Positions 1-8,265 of a stretch of 64,000 nt of DNA are shown piece by piece (positions within the stretch are counted from its first letter, which is position 1; the number at the start of each line of letters is the position of its first letter). This stretch comes from Metallosphaera hakonensis JCM 8857 = DSM 7519. Its GTDB lineage: Archaea; Thermoproteota; Thermoprotei_A; Sulfolobales; Sulfolobaceae. The stretch lies in contig NZ_CP029287.2 in assembly GCF_003201675.2 (NCBI RefSeq), positions 1,178,001 to 1,242,000 of the forward strand, in the 5' to 3' direction. The translations under genes were made by a program, and so were the position numbers. The notes under the pieces were generated by a model. That model made no database searches, was not told where the DNA came from, and saw only the letters and a program-made list of their open reading frames with translations.

Positions 1-516
1 AAAGAGCAAGTGAAGGAGAAAGTTCTAAATTTGGCTTCCGAAATAGTTCCTGACCTAAACGTTAAGGTTAATGTCAATACGGGAGATAGGGAAGATCAGG
101 GAATACTATATCTAACAGTGACAGGGACATCTGCGGAGCACGGTGACGACGGTATGACAGGGAGAGGTAATAGGGGAATAGGTCTCATAACTCCCATGAG
201 ACCAATGTCCCTAGAAGCTACAGCAGGGAAGAACCCAGTAAACCATGTGGGCAAGCTTTACAACATTGTTGCCAACCTAATTGCTAAGAAAGCTTCGGAG
301 CAAGTAAAGGACGTGAGGAACGTTCAGATTGAGGTGTTAGGTCAGATAGGAAGACCAATCAATGATCCACTAATAGTTAACGTCGAGGTATCCACTCATT
401 CAGGGAAGATAACCTCGGAAACCAAGGCCGAAATCTCCGGGATAGCTGAGGAATATCTAGATTCGTTCGACAAGATAACTCAAATGATCCTGGAAGGAAA
501 AGTCATGCTATTCTGA
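1..516 (+). CDS. mat: S-adenosylmethionine synthetase, archaeal type (3' part)
   Basis: The reading frame is open from base 1, so the N-terminal part lies outside the window. The visible residues match the C-terminal half of archaeal methionine adenosyltransferase, which makes S-adenosylmethionine from methionine and ATP in the cytoplasm. Characteristic stretches are [13 protein letters not shown] followed by [19 protein letters not shown], and a C-terminal part with [10 protein letters not shown]. The archaeal family is about 400 residues, so roughly 230 residues are missing upstream. The gene ends at a TGA before a 250-nt spacer and an insertion sequence. The GTG at position 10 is internal and not a start. 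Confidence 0.95.
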   Translation, partial: KEQVKEKVLNLASEIVPDLNVKVNVNTGDREDQGILYLTVTGTSAEHGDDGMTGRGNRGIGLITPMRPMSLEATAGKNPVNHVGKLYNIVANLIAKKASEQVKDVRNVQIEVLGQIGRPINDPLIVNVEVSTHSGKITSETKAEISGIAEEYLDSFDKITQMILEGKVMLF

Positions 517-610
517 ATCTGGATCTGTATTCAGTGGTGTTACACCAATTTTACTCATTAAGAGGAAATTTCTTAAACACGGTTATATCTCTCGTTAAGT
601 TGGAGAAATA

Positions 611-634
611 CGTTCAATTACGATGTAATGAACG
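611..634. repeat. Hairpin-forming inverted repeat downstream of mat
   Basis: Arms CGTTC/GAACG and ATTAC/GTAAT form a 10-bp stem with one bulged A and a 3-nt loop. It lies about 95 nt after the mat stop and about 80 nt before the insertion-sequence region. It may act as an RNA 3'-end structure or belong to the flank of the mobile element; the sequence does not decide. The rest of 517-714 shows no gene. Confidence 0.4.
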
Positions 635-691
635 AGAAAGATTGAATTAATTGCGAAGAAAGCGAGAGGAGACGTGTTTTCCCGCGTGCTG

Positions 692-713
692 TAATACTAA
701 ATGTCTAGTATTA
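692..713. repeat. Perfect hairpin next to the IS left end
   Basis: TAATACTA and TAGTATTA form a perfect 8-bp stem with a 6-nt loop directly before the candidate left terminal repeat. It could be part of the element or a target structure. Confidence 0.45.
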
Positions 714-771
714 TCAAGTGGGGTGGAGTTGAGGGAGAAAAGATTTAAGCGAGGGACCCCAGAGCCCCAAT

Positions 772-1773
772 ATGCAAACCATGTTAAGCGGAGTACAAGT
801 TCCCGTGTACTCCCAAGAGAGGTTGGAGTCCCTCGCTCAAGTTATGGCATTGGAGCAGTTTAAACTTATCTCCCCCAATCCCGAGAAGCTGGTCCAGGCA
901 GCTCCTTCCCTACTTCAGGGGAACAGGGGGAAGGACTACGTGTACCTCACGAGGTTGGGAGAGGGGTTGGGCTCGCTTGTGGGCAAGACCTTCACGTTCT
1001 GGGACCAGTGCGGGAAGGTGGGTAAGGGGAAGTTCGGGACCGTGCTTGCAGTCGACGAGAGCGGGCTCACGGTGGGGGAGAAGGGGGAGTTGGAGGCCTT
1101 GAGGGATGGAGTTGGGCTCATCCCGTGGAGGAGGAAGGGAGTGAAGGCCAGGAGCGTGGACTTAGTTCACCCAGTGAGGTGTTCCCTCATGCTCCAGTTC
1201 GCCGACCTGAGAGGAGAGAGCCCTTCCCTCTTCCTCCTCCACTCGGTGCAAGAGGTCGTGAAGCACGTGGAGGTAGATTACGTGCTCGCAGACGCGGGTT
1301 TCCTCAACTTCCAGGTACTGAGGGAGATGCCCGTGAAGGTCGTGGTGAGGGGGAAGTCCGGGTTGAAGGGCTTTCAGCAGCTCTCCTCCCTTCGTCTCCA
1401 GGAGAGCGTAAGGAAGGTGGAAGACAGGACTTACGTGGCGTACAGGGAGCTGGAGCTCGACGGCCTCTACTACTACGACGTGGTCTACGTGAAGGACAAG
1501 GAGAGGCCCAGGCACTTCACCTTCGTCACCAACTTCAAGGGCGACCCCTACACCATAGCTGAACTCTACAGGCTAAGGTGGCAGATCGAGGAGGGCTTCA
1601 AGGTAAGGAAGGCCAGGATAGAGCTGGTGAGGAAGCTCAGGAACAAGGTCTTCCTCTTCCTCTACTACACGATACTGGACAACGCGTGGAACCTGTTCAA
1701 CCGTGTCGTCTTCGGCTACATCACTCCAGGCAAGAAGTTCATCTCCTTCGACTCCTTCATCAAACTTCTCTAA
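772..1773 (+). CDS. IS4-family DDE transposase
   Basis: This 333-residue protein catalyses cut-and-paste transposition. The DDE triad is visible: Asp95 in VLAVDESG, Asp174 in VLADAGF and Glu273 in YRLRWQIEE. The IS4 YREK signature is complete (Tyr266, Arg269, Glu273, Lys280). The length is normal for archaeal IS4-type transposases and there is no frameshift, so the copy may be active. A TATA-like box ATTTAAG at 743-749 lies 22 nt before the ATG, giving a leaderless transcript. Base composition is much more G+C-rich than the host genes on either side, which suggests recent arrival. Several long open frames on both strands inside the gene are by-products of this composition. Confidence 0.9.
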   Translation: MQTMLSGVQVPVYSQERLESLAQVMALEQFKLISPNPEKLVQAAPSLLQGNRGKDYVYLTRLGEGLGSLVGKTFTFWDQCGKVGKGKFGTVLAVDESGLTVGEKGELEALRDGVGLIPWRRKGVKARSVDLVHPVRCSLMLQFADLRGESPSLFLLHSVQEVVKHVEVDYVLADAGFLNFQVLREMPVKVVVRGKSGLKGFQQLSSLRLQESVRKVEDRTYVAYRELELDGLYYYDVVYVKDKERPRHFTFVTNFKGDPYTIAELYRLRWQIEEGFKVRKARIELVRKLRNKVFLFLYYTILDNAWNLFNRVVFGYITPGKKFISFDSFIKLL

Positions 1774-1779
1774 AAACCG

Positions 1780-1807
1780 GGGCGTGCAGGGTGGGCTATG
1801 CACGCCC
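1780..1807. repeat. Perfect 9-bp hairpin after the transposase stop
   Basis: GGGCGTGCA and TGCACGCCC pair perfectly around a 10-nt loop, 6 nt after the TAA of the transposase. It is a plausible transcript-end or element-end structure, directly beside the candidate right terminal repeat. Confidence 0.6.
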
Positions 1808-1958
1808 TCCCAACCACGTGAGAAAAATTCAGAATCCACTGATCCTGATCGAATATACTGGCTAAATATGTCTAAAAATACTTAAACATGTTATGTTTCA
1901 TTATGTTTAATCAATATTTACTCTATATCAATCAATGATTAAAAGTACAAACTATATA

Positions 1959-3779
1959 TCATCTAGATGAACTTAATTGGTGAAACACCACTGATCTGTA
2001 TTCTTCTATCATTCTTTTTAGAACGTCTTCGTTAAGTTCTTGACTAAGTTCTTTCTCCTTTCTAAGTAGGTTTAGGTCCCTGACCAAGTTCTCATCTATT
2101 ATTGCAAAGTCTTTACCCACGTATAGGGCAAGATCTGGATTGATTTTCCATTCATGAAATCTGAGCTCGCCCTCTTCGATCTCAAGCCCCTTGAAGTTTC
2201 CCCTCACAGTTACAACTTTACCCTTAACCACTGCATCCAATAAGTTTTCCAGTGTCGATATCCTTTCAGAAAATTTCAGTAGCTGTTCTTTTAGTTTACC
2301 GACTTCCTTATTTTTCTGCTCCAATATTCTCTTCAATTCCTCTACTCTCCTATCCCTATCCAATTCTGCGTTGTAGAGTTTCTTGATCTCTTCGATCCTC
2401 CTTTCGAGGACTTCCTTATCATGTATTAGCATGGAAATGGTTCTTCTGAGCCTAAGGAGTTCCTGCTTGAGAATATTATTCTCCTCAAATATCTTCTCGT
2501 TATTTTCTTGTCTTACCTCCTGCTTCACAGTCTCAATTTTCTGAGGTGCTGAGATTTTCCGTTCTATTTCGTTCTCTATGCACTCAGCTATGGAGTTTCC
2601 ATTTATTACGCATCTAAAGATATTGTTCCTATCCATGTCTATTCCGAATCTTCCTATAAGACCCTCTGCCTGTCTTAGCTTCCTTTCCACATCCCTAAAT
2701 GCTACTACAGCTGCCGCTAACGAATCCCTAATGTGAGGATCGCTGATATGCAATCCAAATTTAGTTGAGAATTCCTCCAAGATATTTTGTTTCTCGTCAA
2801 CGGACAGAGACCTCTCAGGTATGTGTAACCTGGCTTTTAAGATTGCACTCATTTTTTTGACCATATCTGGAACTGGGTTTACGTCCGTAGCGATTAGCGC
2901 TGGTGTCCCTTTTTCTAGGATTAGCTCTATAATGGACTCTCTGTCCATCCCTCTCTTAGTGGTTAAGAGGAGTGGATTTCCGTACATATCAATGACCGAA
3001 ATCCCTACCTCCAATCCAGGATCTAGGCCTACTATGACTGGCCTCTGAGAAATCTTCCTAGAGTCCACAAACTCTATCTTATCCCTGTAGAAAGCTCTAA
3101 TCTCAAGGTTAACGTCATGTCCGCTCATCTTCTTGACTAATCCGTAGAGGCTTTCCCTAGGTGCATAGACAATGAAGATAGCGCTCTCCATTCCCGCTTT
3201 AGTTCTCCTAACTACAACGTCATAATCGAAGTTGTGTTTGTCAAGTTCCTCTTTAACTCTCCTGAATACCCTAAGTACGAGGCCTCTAAGATGTCTCTTG
3301 TATCTATTGGAACTCATCCCACCAGGTCCGGATTTCCTTCCCTTTGAGATGATTATCTTGGTCCTATTTTCTACGAACTTAATTTTAGTCCCTGCTCCCT
3401 TAAGGGCAAGAGTCGCCACAAGGAAAGCTGTTCTCGATGGAGTAGGTTTGCCTTGAACCTCTATCCCGTATTCTTTAGCGACGTCCTTTAAGTCTAGGAA
3501 AGTACCGTTCTTTACAGTTACCTGAACTACCTCCAATTTTTCCGGCAATAGTGCGAGCATGGAAATAATTTCTCGATCAGTGCTCCCGAGTTCATAGATG
3601 TTATCTGTCCCCAGCAGGTTCACGTCATACTCCCAGGCTAACCTAACCAATCTACTCTTGGTTACGTCCTCAGCCTTATCCACTATTTCTCCGTTATCGT
3701 CCAGTATAACCACAGCATATCTTGGTTGCTCCGTTGAATTTGGAGATCCCTTCTCTATATCTATTCCCATAACTCTCAT
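1959..3779 (-). CDS. DUF460 family protein (RNase H-like fold, coiled coil)
   Basis: This 606-residue protein belongs to the archaeal DUF460/COG2433 family, whose function is unknown. An N-terminal domain starts MRVMGIDIEKG. A second RNase H/RuvC-like segment carries VIVGLDPGLEVGISVID at about residues 247-265. A long Glu/Lys/Arg-rich coiled coil spans about 425-515, followed by a small beta-rich C-terminal domain. Family knowledge points to a nucleic-acid role, but no reaction is established. The ATG overlaps the stop of the Rio2 gene (ATGA), so the two are co-transcribed and probably translationally coupled. A second possible start is Met4. The coupling to Rio2 hints at an RNA or ribosome-linked job, which is inference. 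Confidence 0.8.
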   Translation of the reverse strand: MRVMGIDIEKGSPNSTEQPRYAVVILDDNGEIVDKAEDVTKSRLVRLAWEYDVNLLGTDNIYELGSTDREIISMLALLPEKLEVVQVTVKNGTFLDLKDVAKEYGIEVQGKPTPSRTAFLVATLALKGAGTKIKFVENRTKIIISKGRKSGPGGMSSNRYKRHLRGLVLRVFRRVKEELDKHNFDYDVVVRRTKAGMESAIFIVYAPRESLYGLVKKMSGHDVNLEIRAFYRDKIEFVDSRKISQRPVIVGLDPGLEVGISVIDMYGNPLLLTTKRGMDRESIIELILEKGTPALIATDVNPVPDMVKKMSAILKARLHIPERSLSVDEKQNILEEFSTKFGLHISDPHIRDSLAAAVVAFRDVERKLRQAEGLIGRFGIDMDRNNIFRCVINGNSIAECIENEIERKISAPQKIETVKQEVRQENNEKIFEENNILKQELLRLRRTISMLIHDKEVLERRIEEIKKLYNAELDRDRRVEELKRILEQKNKEVGKLKEQLLKFSERISTLENLLDAVVKGKVVTVRGNFKGLEIEEGELRFHEWKINPDLALYVGKDFAIIDENLVRDLNLLRKEKELSQELNEDVLKRMIEEYRSVVFHQLSSSR

Positions 3780-4633
3780 GAATATCCCTTAACGTAATTC
3801 AATACCTCCTCTAGATCCCTTTCAACCGAGTACTGTTTCTCGAAAAACTCAAGTATTCTCGATATGTCCTTGAGGAGTGTTACCTCATTTCTATTGGCCT
3901 GAGGCCAATCTATAACTACTATCTCCTCATTTTCATTAACTAGGACATTATATTGGCTCATGTCACCGTGGGTCAGCCCCCCACAATACTTATATGCTAT
4001 CCTCATAGTCCCCAGGATAGAATCAAGAACGTAGTCGGGTCTCTGCAATTCTGCCCTATACAAAGGAACTCCCTCAAAGTACTCCATGGCCACAGCATTA
4101 GTAGAAAAACCCAGAGGCGAGGGAACGTATCCCATGTTGTTTTTAATACATTGGAGTGCCTCATATTCTCTCCTGGCGTTCTCTAGAGTCATGGAGACCC
4201 AGTTTCTATCATGAAAATTGTCGATTTTTTTCCTGTAACTTCTTCTTCCAATTCTATGATACTTCACGACTATGGTGTTATCATTAAAATCATATCCGAA
4301 GAGGACTCTGCTCTCCTTACCCTCACCTATGGTTATTCCTAGACTTTTAACTATCTTCCTTGAGTGAAGCGATTTAGTTGAAACGATATCTAGACCAGTG
4401 AATGTAATGGAGATGGAGTCTTCTCCCCTCACTTTCGTCTTTGAAATAGCTCCATTTTTAGCTAGTCTAAGCAAGGAAATTTGAAGTTCCTTCTCACCCA
4501 GATTCAAATCTCGAAGTAATGTACTTTTAGGAATATATTCGAATTTATCTCTTTTATCTATTAGATACTTCAAGATTAGATAATCAAGCTTATCTGTTAC
4601 AGCTACTCTTTCTGCTAAAGTAAGCGAATTCAT
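3776..4633 (-). CDS. rio2: RIO2-type serine/threonine protein kinase
   Basis: RIO2 is an atypical kinase/ATPase needed for small-subunit rRNA maturation. The 285 residues show the N-terminal winged helix (about 1-90), a glycine-rich nucleotide loop near GEGKESRV, the catalytic loop HGDMSQYN (His222, Asp224) and the metal-binding Asp242 in VVIDWPQA. These are the hallmarks that separate RIO2 from RIO1. The length is usual for archaeal RIO2. It is the first gene of a two-gene unit with the DUF460 gene, overlapping it by 4 nt. A 157-nt divergent spacer separates it from the ParA-like gene. Confidence 0.93.
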   Translation of the reverse strand: MNSLTLAERVAVTDKLDYLILKYLIDKRDKFEYIPKSTLLRDLNLGEKELQISLLRLAKNGAISKTKVRGEDSISITFTGLDIVSTKSLHSRKIVKSLGITIGEGKESRVLFGYDFNDNTIVVKYHRIGRRSYRKKIDNFHDRNWVSMTLENARREYEALQCIKNNMGYVPSPLGFSTNAVAMEYFEGVPLYRAELQRPDYVLDSILGTMRIAYKYCGGLTHGDMSQYNVLVNENEEIVVIDWPQANRNEVTLLKDISRILEFFEKQYSVERDLEEVLNYVKGYS

Positions 4634-4790
4634 GAGGTTATGATAATGTTATGGAATCCCCCTATTTTTGTTTTCATGAGTCGATGATAAAAGGTACTGA
4701 ACGGCTAAAGGTATAAGGTTCTTTAATGAAATATTACCTTCTTGGAGATACCATTAAAGTAAAATATTATTATAGGATCTTTATTGACTA
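4634..4790. promoter_or_regulatory. Divergent promoter region, rio2 and parA-like gene
   Basis: The 157-nt spacer between the two divergent starts is AT-rich. Towards the plus-strand gene a TATA-like stretch (about 4764-4772) lies some 18 nt before the ATG. Towards rio2 an A-rich box (AAAAATAG on the minus strand) lies about 27 nt before the ATG. Both are consistent with leaderless transcripts. Confidence 0.5.
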
Positions 4791-5561
4791 ATGAGAATAT
4801 CAATCTTAAGCTCAAAGGGGGGAGTTGGAAAGTCAACCATTGCCATCTCGCTTTCTAAGGCACTATCGAAAAGAGGTAACAACGTTCTCCTGATTGATAG
4901 AGATTTGATCGGATATGCATCCTATCTAGCTGGAATTAGGGGTTTAGGCATGGTCTCCAGTGTGGCTGATGGAGTTGAATCCACATTTTATAGGGAAATG
5001 AGATTCGATGATGGGTCCGTTGTTGTTTTGAAGTATTTTGGAGATGGACCGAGATATAAAGTAGATATAGATAAATTTCATAAAGACCGGGCCTTAGGAG
5101 ATAGGGGTTGGGAATTGTATAGACGGGTTCTTAATTTAAGAAAATACGACTTCGTCGTGGTAGACAACGCGCCCCTTGTAAGGCCACAGGATGATATTGT
5201 AAGGCATGAGCTGGAGAAGTTTAAGTCAGTTTATCCTGGTTTCCCCGTTAGACAATTATTCGTCTCTGATTCTTTAGAGGTGACAATTAATGACAACGTT
5301 AGATATGCAGAGTCCATAGGCGTTGTGAACGAGAAAACGGTACTCGGTTTCGTTATCAATATGATACCTCCAAGAGATGTGGAAAAGTTTAGGAGTGTAC
5401 TAAGTAATATTGTAGGAAGATTAGGGGCTAGATTTGGCATATTGCTTCCTTTCATGGAAAGCATTTTCCAGTTTAGTGGAGAATTCACGGATTTTCCTAT
5501 CCCTACTGAAATAGAAGACCTTGCTGAGAAAATACAAGAGATTCAAACGATTAAAGACTGA
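4791..5561 (+). CDS. ParA/MinD-family P-loop ATPase
   Basis: This 256-residue protein has the deviant Walker A motif SSKGGVGKSTIA near the N-terminus, with the signature lysine before GGVGK, and a switch/Walker B-like strand DFVVVDNAP near residue 125. This places it in the ParA/MinD/SIMIBI group, which uses ATP-driven dimerisation to position or partition cargo. No ParB, SegB or MinE-like partner is next to it, so the cargo is unknown. It differs from what I know of SegA, which is paired with segB. The gene stands alone between the rio2 unit and a small unknown gene. No membrane segment is visible. Confidence 0.8.
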   Translation: MRISILSSKGGVGKSTIAISLSKALSKRGNNVLLIDRDLIGYASYLAGIRGLGMVSSVADGVESTFYREMRFDDGSVVVLKYFGDGPRYKVDIDKFHKDRALGDRGWELYRRVLNLRKYDFVVVDNAPLVRPQDDIVRHELEKFKSVYPGFPVRQLFVSDSLEVTINDNVRYAESIGVVNEKTVLGFVINMIPPRDVEKFRSVLSNIVGRLGARFGILLPFMESIFQFSGEFTDFPIPTEIEDLAEKIQEIQTIKD

Positions 5562-5821
5562 CAATGTGACACGCTGAGTTATTCTAAGGATTCGTTTAGG
5601 ATTGTAATTATAACTTGGACAGATTTAACAAAGGAAAATATTAAGCGTAAATAGTTATATAGTCAATACTAGAGTGTTCAGTTAAATTCGTTGAGACTCA
5701 TTAAATACACTGGATTCGCAAAGGACCAGTGGATGGACACGTCTTAAGAAGCGACTTTTGTTCTCTAATATCGCCAGTTAAGGTCATAACAATATATACT
5801 TAGAAGATACAAATTTATCAC
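5562..5821. promoter_or_regulatory. AT-rich spacer with promoter of the small ORF
   Basis: No coding signal is seen. A TATA-like box AATATATA at 5791-5798 lies 23 nt before the GTG start of the following 75-residue gene, matching the leaderless spacing seen elsewhere in the window. Confidence 0.45.
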
Positions 5822-6049
5822 GTGAAATCAGCCTTAGGTCCAATCATACTAGCCTCATCTGGAGTGTTCCACTACTCAAGTGATATGAAACAGGCAAGTA
5901 AGGCCTATAATATCGCCAAAAAACTATATCCAGATTTTAAGGTATCACTGGTAAATTTAGGAAATCCTGAAGAAAAAGCTTCAGCAGTAGATGTGGATCC
6001 AGATCTCGGAGACTTGGACTCTGGATATGCCGTGATTATCGAAGCCTGA
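5822..6049 (+). CDS. Small conserved-looking protein of unknown function
   Basis: This 75-residue protein starts with GTG and is preceded at the right distance by a TATA-like box. Codon use resembles the neighbouring housekeeping genes, and the protein is balanced, with a hydrophobic N-terminal strand and an acidic C-terminal part (DVDPDLGDLDSGY). I do not recognise the family. It ends 40 nt before tRNA-Val. The product looks globular and cytosolic, without a signal peptide or metal-binding cysteines. Confidence 0.6.
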   Translation: MKSALGPIILASSGVFHYSSDMKQASKAYNIAKKLYPDFKVSLVNLGNPEEKASAVDVDPDLGDLDSGYAVIIEA

Positions 6050-6056
6050 CCTAGAA

Positions 6057-6068
6057 AATTTTTTATGG
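6057..6068 (+). promoter_or_regulatory. TATA-like box of tRNA-Val
   Basis: The T-rich box AATTTTTTATGG lies about 22 nt before the first base of the tRNA, the expected place for an archaeal tRNA promoter. It overlaps the end of the spacer after the small unknown gene. Confidence 0.45.
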
Positions 6069-6089
6069 GAAATCGAATTAGTAGTTTAT

Positions 6090-6164
6090 GGACCCGTCGT
6101 CTAGCCTGGTTAGGACGCAGCCCTCACACGGCTGAGGTCGAGGGTTCAAATCCCTCCGGGTCCA
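6090..6164 (+). tRNA. tRNA-Val (anticodon CAC)
   Basis: The 75-nt gene folds as a full cloverleaf. Acceptor arms are GGACCCG and CGGGTCC with discriminator A. The D arm carries GGTTAGGA, the anticodon stem CAGCC/GGCTG encloses the loop CTCACAC (anticodon CAC at positions 34-36), and the T arm has GAGGG-TTCAAAT-CCCTC. It reads GUG valine codons. No intron is present and CCA is not encoded. A T-rich run follows at once and probably ends transcription. Confidence 0.97.
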
Positions 6165-6543
6165 TATTTTACGTTTATGCTCTTCATATAGAATAACACG
6201 TTAATGCGCTATAGAAGGTTTACTATGCGACGTCGTGACAGTTAGCGAGTAGGGAGCATAGTTTACGCCTAAAATTAATGTAGATTCCAGCGATATCTCA
6301 CTATTTTATTTCCTTTATAAGATATAATATTTTGCTGGACAGACTCGTGTCTTCTATATTAAGTTTATTAGCCGAGGGAAGAATACTTCACTTCTTGGAA
6401 ACATGCTTAGTCATATATCTGAAGCGTAATGATAGGGTAAAGACGTAACTTACCTCTGACGTTTAACTGAACAATGTGAGAAAGTTTACTGATATAGAGC
6501 TCCTAAATCACCTCAGTACTGACACTAAGTGTATTATAAATCA
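6165..6543. other. Gene-free spacer after tRNA-Val
   Basis: No open frame of convincing length, tRNA or repeat array is visible here. Composition is AT-rich, like the accessory patch that follows. Tract ends at the structured repeat copy A. Confidence 0.5.
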
Positions 6544-6634
6544 TTATACTTAGTCATTATCTAAATCGCAATGTGGTATCCAAAGTCACTCGATGTATCA
6601 GAGAAGGCTACGTTGCCCTTTAAAGTCTCAGGAA
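6544..6634 (+). repeat. 91-nt structured repeat, copy A
   Basis: This segment matches 49891-49980 on the opposite strand at about 79 of 91 aligned positions. It folds into a long hairpin: 6562-6565 with 6619-6622, and 6568-6577 with 6607-6616. All three arm differences between the copies keep or improve pairing: a T/C mismatch becomes G-C, and two wobble pairs become C-G. The wobble pairs only work as RNA on the plus strand here. Copy A ends about 115 nt before the YeeE start. It could be a conserved ncRNA or leader element, or a MITE-like repeat. Confidence 0.75.
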
Positions 6635-6716
6635 GAATTACACTTGTTTAAAAAGTTTAAATTTTGTTCGGATTAACTCAGTTACAGTAAATTACCGAAG
6701 TTTTTATTAAAACAAC

Positions 6717-6724
6717 TATATATT
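6717..6724 (+). promoter_or_regulatory. TATA box of the yeeE-like gene
   Basis: TATATATT lies 26 nt before the GTG at 6751 and supports that codon as a leaderless start over the ATG codons at 6760 and 6763. Confidence 0.55.
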
Positions 6725-6750
6725 GTTTTGAAGAGACTAATTATATTATA

Positions 6751-7986
6751 GTGATAGAAATGATGACATATACAGCCCCAATGTGGGTTGGACTAATAAT
6801 TGGTTTCATAATAGGAGCAGCCGCAGAGGTGTGGGGGATAGCCAATCCAGAAACACTAATTAGATTAGCGAAATGGGAAGACAGATTATTTATTGACTGT
6901 ATATTAATAGCATTCGCGATTTCTACACCGGTAATCTATGGACTTTACGCTGCAGGGGTTGGATTTCACTGGTCTCCAAAACCATTATATTTAATAGGAG
7001 TTGGCTTAGGCGGAATATTATTTGGATCGGGTTTGGCTTTATCAGGATATTTCCCCGGTTCAATATGGATGGCGTTAGGTGAAGGAAGAAGAGATGCGAT
7101 ATATGCAGTGTTTGGTGCAGTTTTAGGAGCAGCATCTTGGACAGTACTATACCAGACTCCTGCCGGACAATGGTTAGTTAATACATTAAACTTTGGAAGC
7201 CTCACATTAGGAGGAAAGAAAATATCCGCATTTATAATTCAGCCACTTGACGGATTAACAAGATTAGACCTATTCGGAATTTCAATAGTATACGGAGTCG
7301 CACTATTTATGATAGCATATTACCTTCCAAGGTTTAAAGGAGGAGAAAGGAGCTGCTTAAGAGCCAACATAGAAAAGAGAATGACACCTTTTGAGGTACA
7401 GAAGCGTGTGGATACTGCAAGATATCTAACTGATGGAGGATTACCATATAAGAAAGGCAGTGCAGCGCAGAAGTTAAACGAGTATTATGCGGTAGAGGAC
7501 AACGTTACAAGATGGTTTATGATAAGCATCGCAGGCATAGTAGGATTAACAGTCGTTGCAGAAATGTTCTTACATCAAATATTTGGAGAATCTACTACAG
7601 ACTCATGGTTAGCTGGGCAATTATTCCTACCAACCTTCAAGTACAGCGAAGCCGTGTTTAAAGGAATAGGCTGGGAACCATTTAGCGACATAGGAACATT
7701 AATGGGTGCATTCTTCGCAGCAGTATTCTTGACAAGGAGATATACATCCTTTAGAAACATAATACCTCCCAGCTGGGCAGAAAGATTCGGAAACAACCAA
7801 GCAGTAAGATTCCTAGGATCCTTCGGAGGAGCATATTTAATGCTATTTGGGGCCAGAATGGCGGGAGGATGCGCTTCTGGACACATACTAAGTGGGGGAA
7901 TCCAAATGGCATTAAGCGGCTGGGAATTTGCAATAGCAGTGTTCGCATCTATGCTAATAGTGGGAAGAATATACTACAGGAAGTGA
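6751..7986 (+). CDS. YeeE/YedE family sulfur-compound permease
   Basis: This 411-residue integral membrane protein of the YeeE/YedE (DUF395) family has about nine to ten hydrophobic helices. Relatives import thiosulfate or other sulfur compounds. The C-terminal half keeps the family motif [12 protein letters not shown], whose cysteine lines the substrate path. In the N-terminal half the equivalent site reads [11 protein letters not shown], without a cysteine, so the internal repeat is asymmetric. Codons are strongly A/T-ending (ATA, TTA, GGA), unlike the neighbours, suggesting acquired DNA. A small membrane-protein gene follows after 6 nt. In an acidophilic sulfur oxidiser, uptake of sulfur compounds is the likely role; the exact substrate is not shown. 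Confidence 0.85.
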   Translation: MIEMMTYTAPMWVGLIIGFIIGAAAEVWGIANPETLIRLAKWEDRLFIDCILIAFAISTPVIYGLYAAGVGFHWSPKPLYLIGVGLGGILFGSGLALSGYFPGSIWMALGEGRRDAIYAVFGAVLGAASWTVLYQTPAGQWLVNTLNFGSLTLGGKKISAFIIQPLDGLTRLDLFGISIVYGVALFMIAYYLPRFKGGERSCLRANIEKRMTPFEVQKRVDTARYLTDGGLPYKKGSAAQKLNEYYAVEDNVTRWFMISIAGIVGLTVVAEMFLHQIFGESTTDSWLAGQLFLPTFKYSEAVFKGIGWEPFSDIGTLMGAFFAAVFLTRRYTSFRNIIPPSWAERFGNNQAVRFLGSFGGAYLMLFGARMAGGCASGHILSGGIQMALSGWEFAIAVFASMLIVGRIYYRK

Positions 7987-7992
7987 TGCGGG

Positions 7993-8265
7993 ATGACACT
8001 ACAAGAAAATACTTTAGAAAAAATGGATAAAATATTTAAAGTAATATTCATTGTTGGCTTCATTATTGAAATAATTATTGCCGCTGTAATCACTGGAAAC
8101 ACTGCTACAATACCATTAACTGGATCTCAAGTAGCAATTGTAGGTATAATAGCTGTACTATTGTTGCTTATAGCTACCGTCATTTATAGCCAATTTCCTT
8201 ATTCAGTTTTAGGCAAGCCAAAGGAAGAAGAGAAAGAAGAAGTTCCAGAAAGGAATGAAAAATGA
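7993..8265 (+). CDS. Small two-helix membrane protein
   Basis: This 90-residue protein has two hydrophobic helices (about 15-35 and 47-66) and a charged Glu/Lys-rich tail. It begins 6 nt after the YeeE stop and shares its A/T-rich codon use, so the two form one transcript. I do not recognise the family. It is most likely an accessory subunit or companion of the permease, inferred only from position and composition. Confidence 0.7.
   Translation: MTLQENTLEKMDKIFKVIFIVGFIIEIIIAAVITGNTATIPLTGSQVAIVGIIAVLLLLIATVIYSQFPYSVLGKPKEEEKEEVPERNEK

Larger units (their letters stand above)
715..1820 (+). mobile_element. IS4-family insertion sequence (ends approximate)
   Basis: A single transposase gene occupies a block visibly richer in G+C than the flanking genes, with GGG/CCC-rich codons that differ from its neighbours. 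Candidate imperfect terminal inverted repeats are 715-728 and 1807-1820 read in reverse complement; they match at 10 of 14 positions. I see no clear target-site duplication, so the ends are a best guess. Two hairpins sit at the edges: 692-713 just outside the left end, and 1780-1807 after the transposase stop. The element lies between mat and the DUF460 gene and breaks no recognisable gene. Confidence 0.6.

Noticed and set aside
651-863. 70-codon frame at the left end of the insertion sequence
   Set aside because: It overlaps the transposase start in another frame and has a Cys/Arg-rich, unlikely composition.
1125-1562. Long frames on both strands inside the transposase gene
   Set aside because: They come from the high G+C content of the element; the DDE and YREK motifs are in the main frame only.
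4791-5561. SegA of the SegAB partition system
   Set aside because: No segB follows and the sequence does not resemble SegA beyond the ATPase core.
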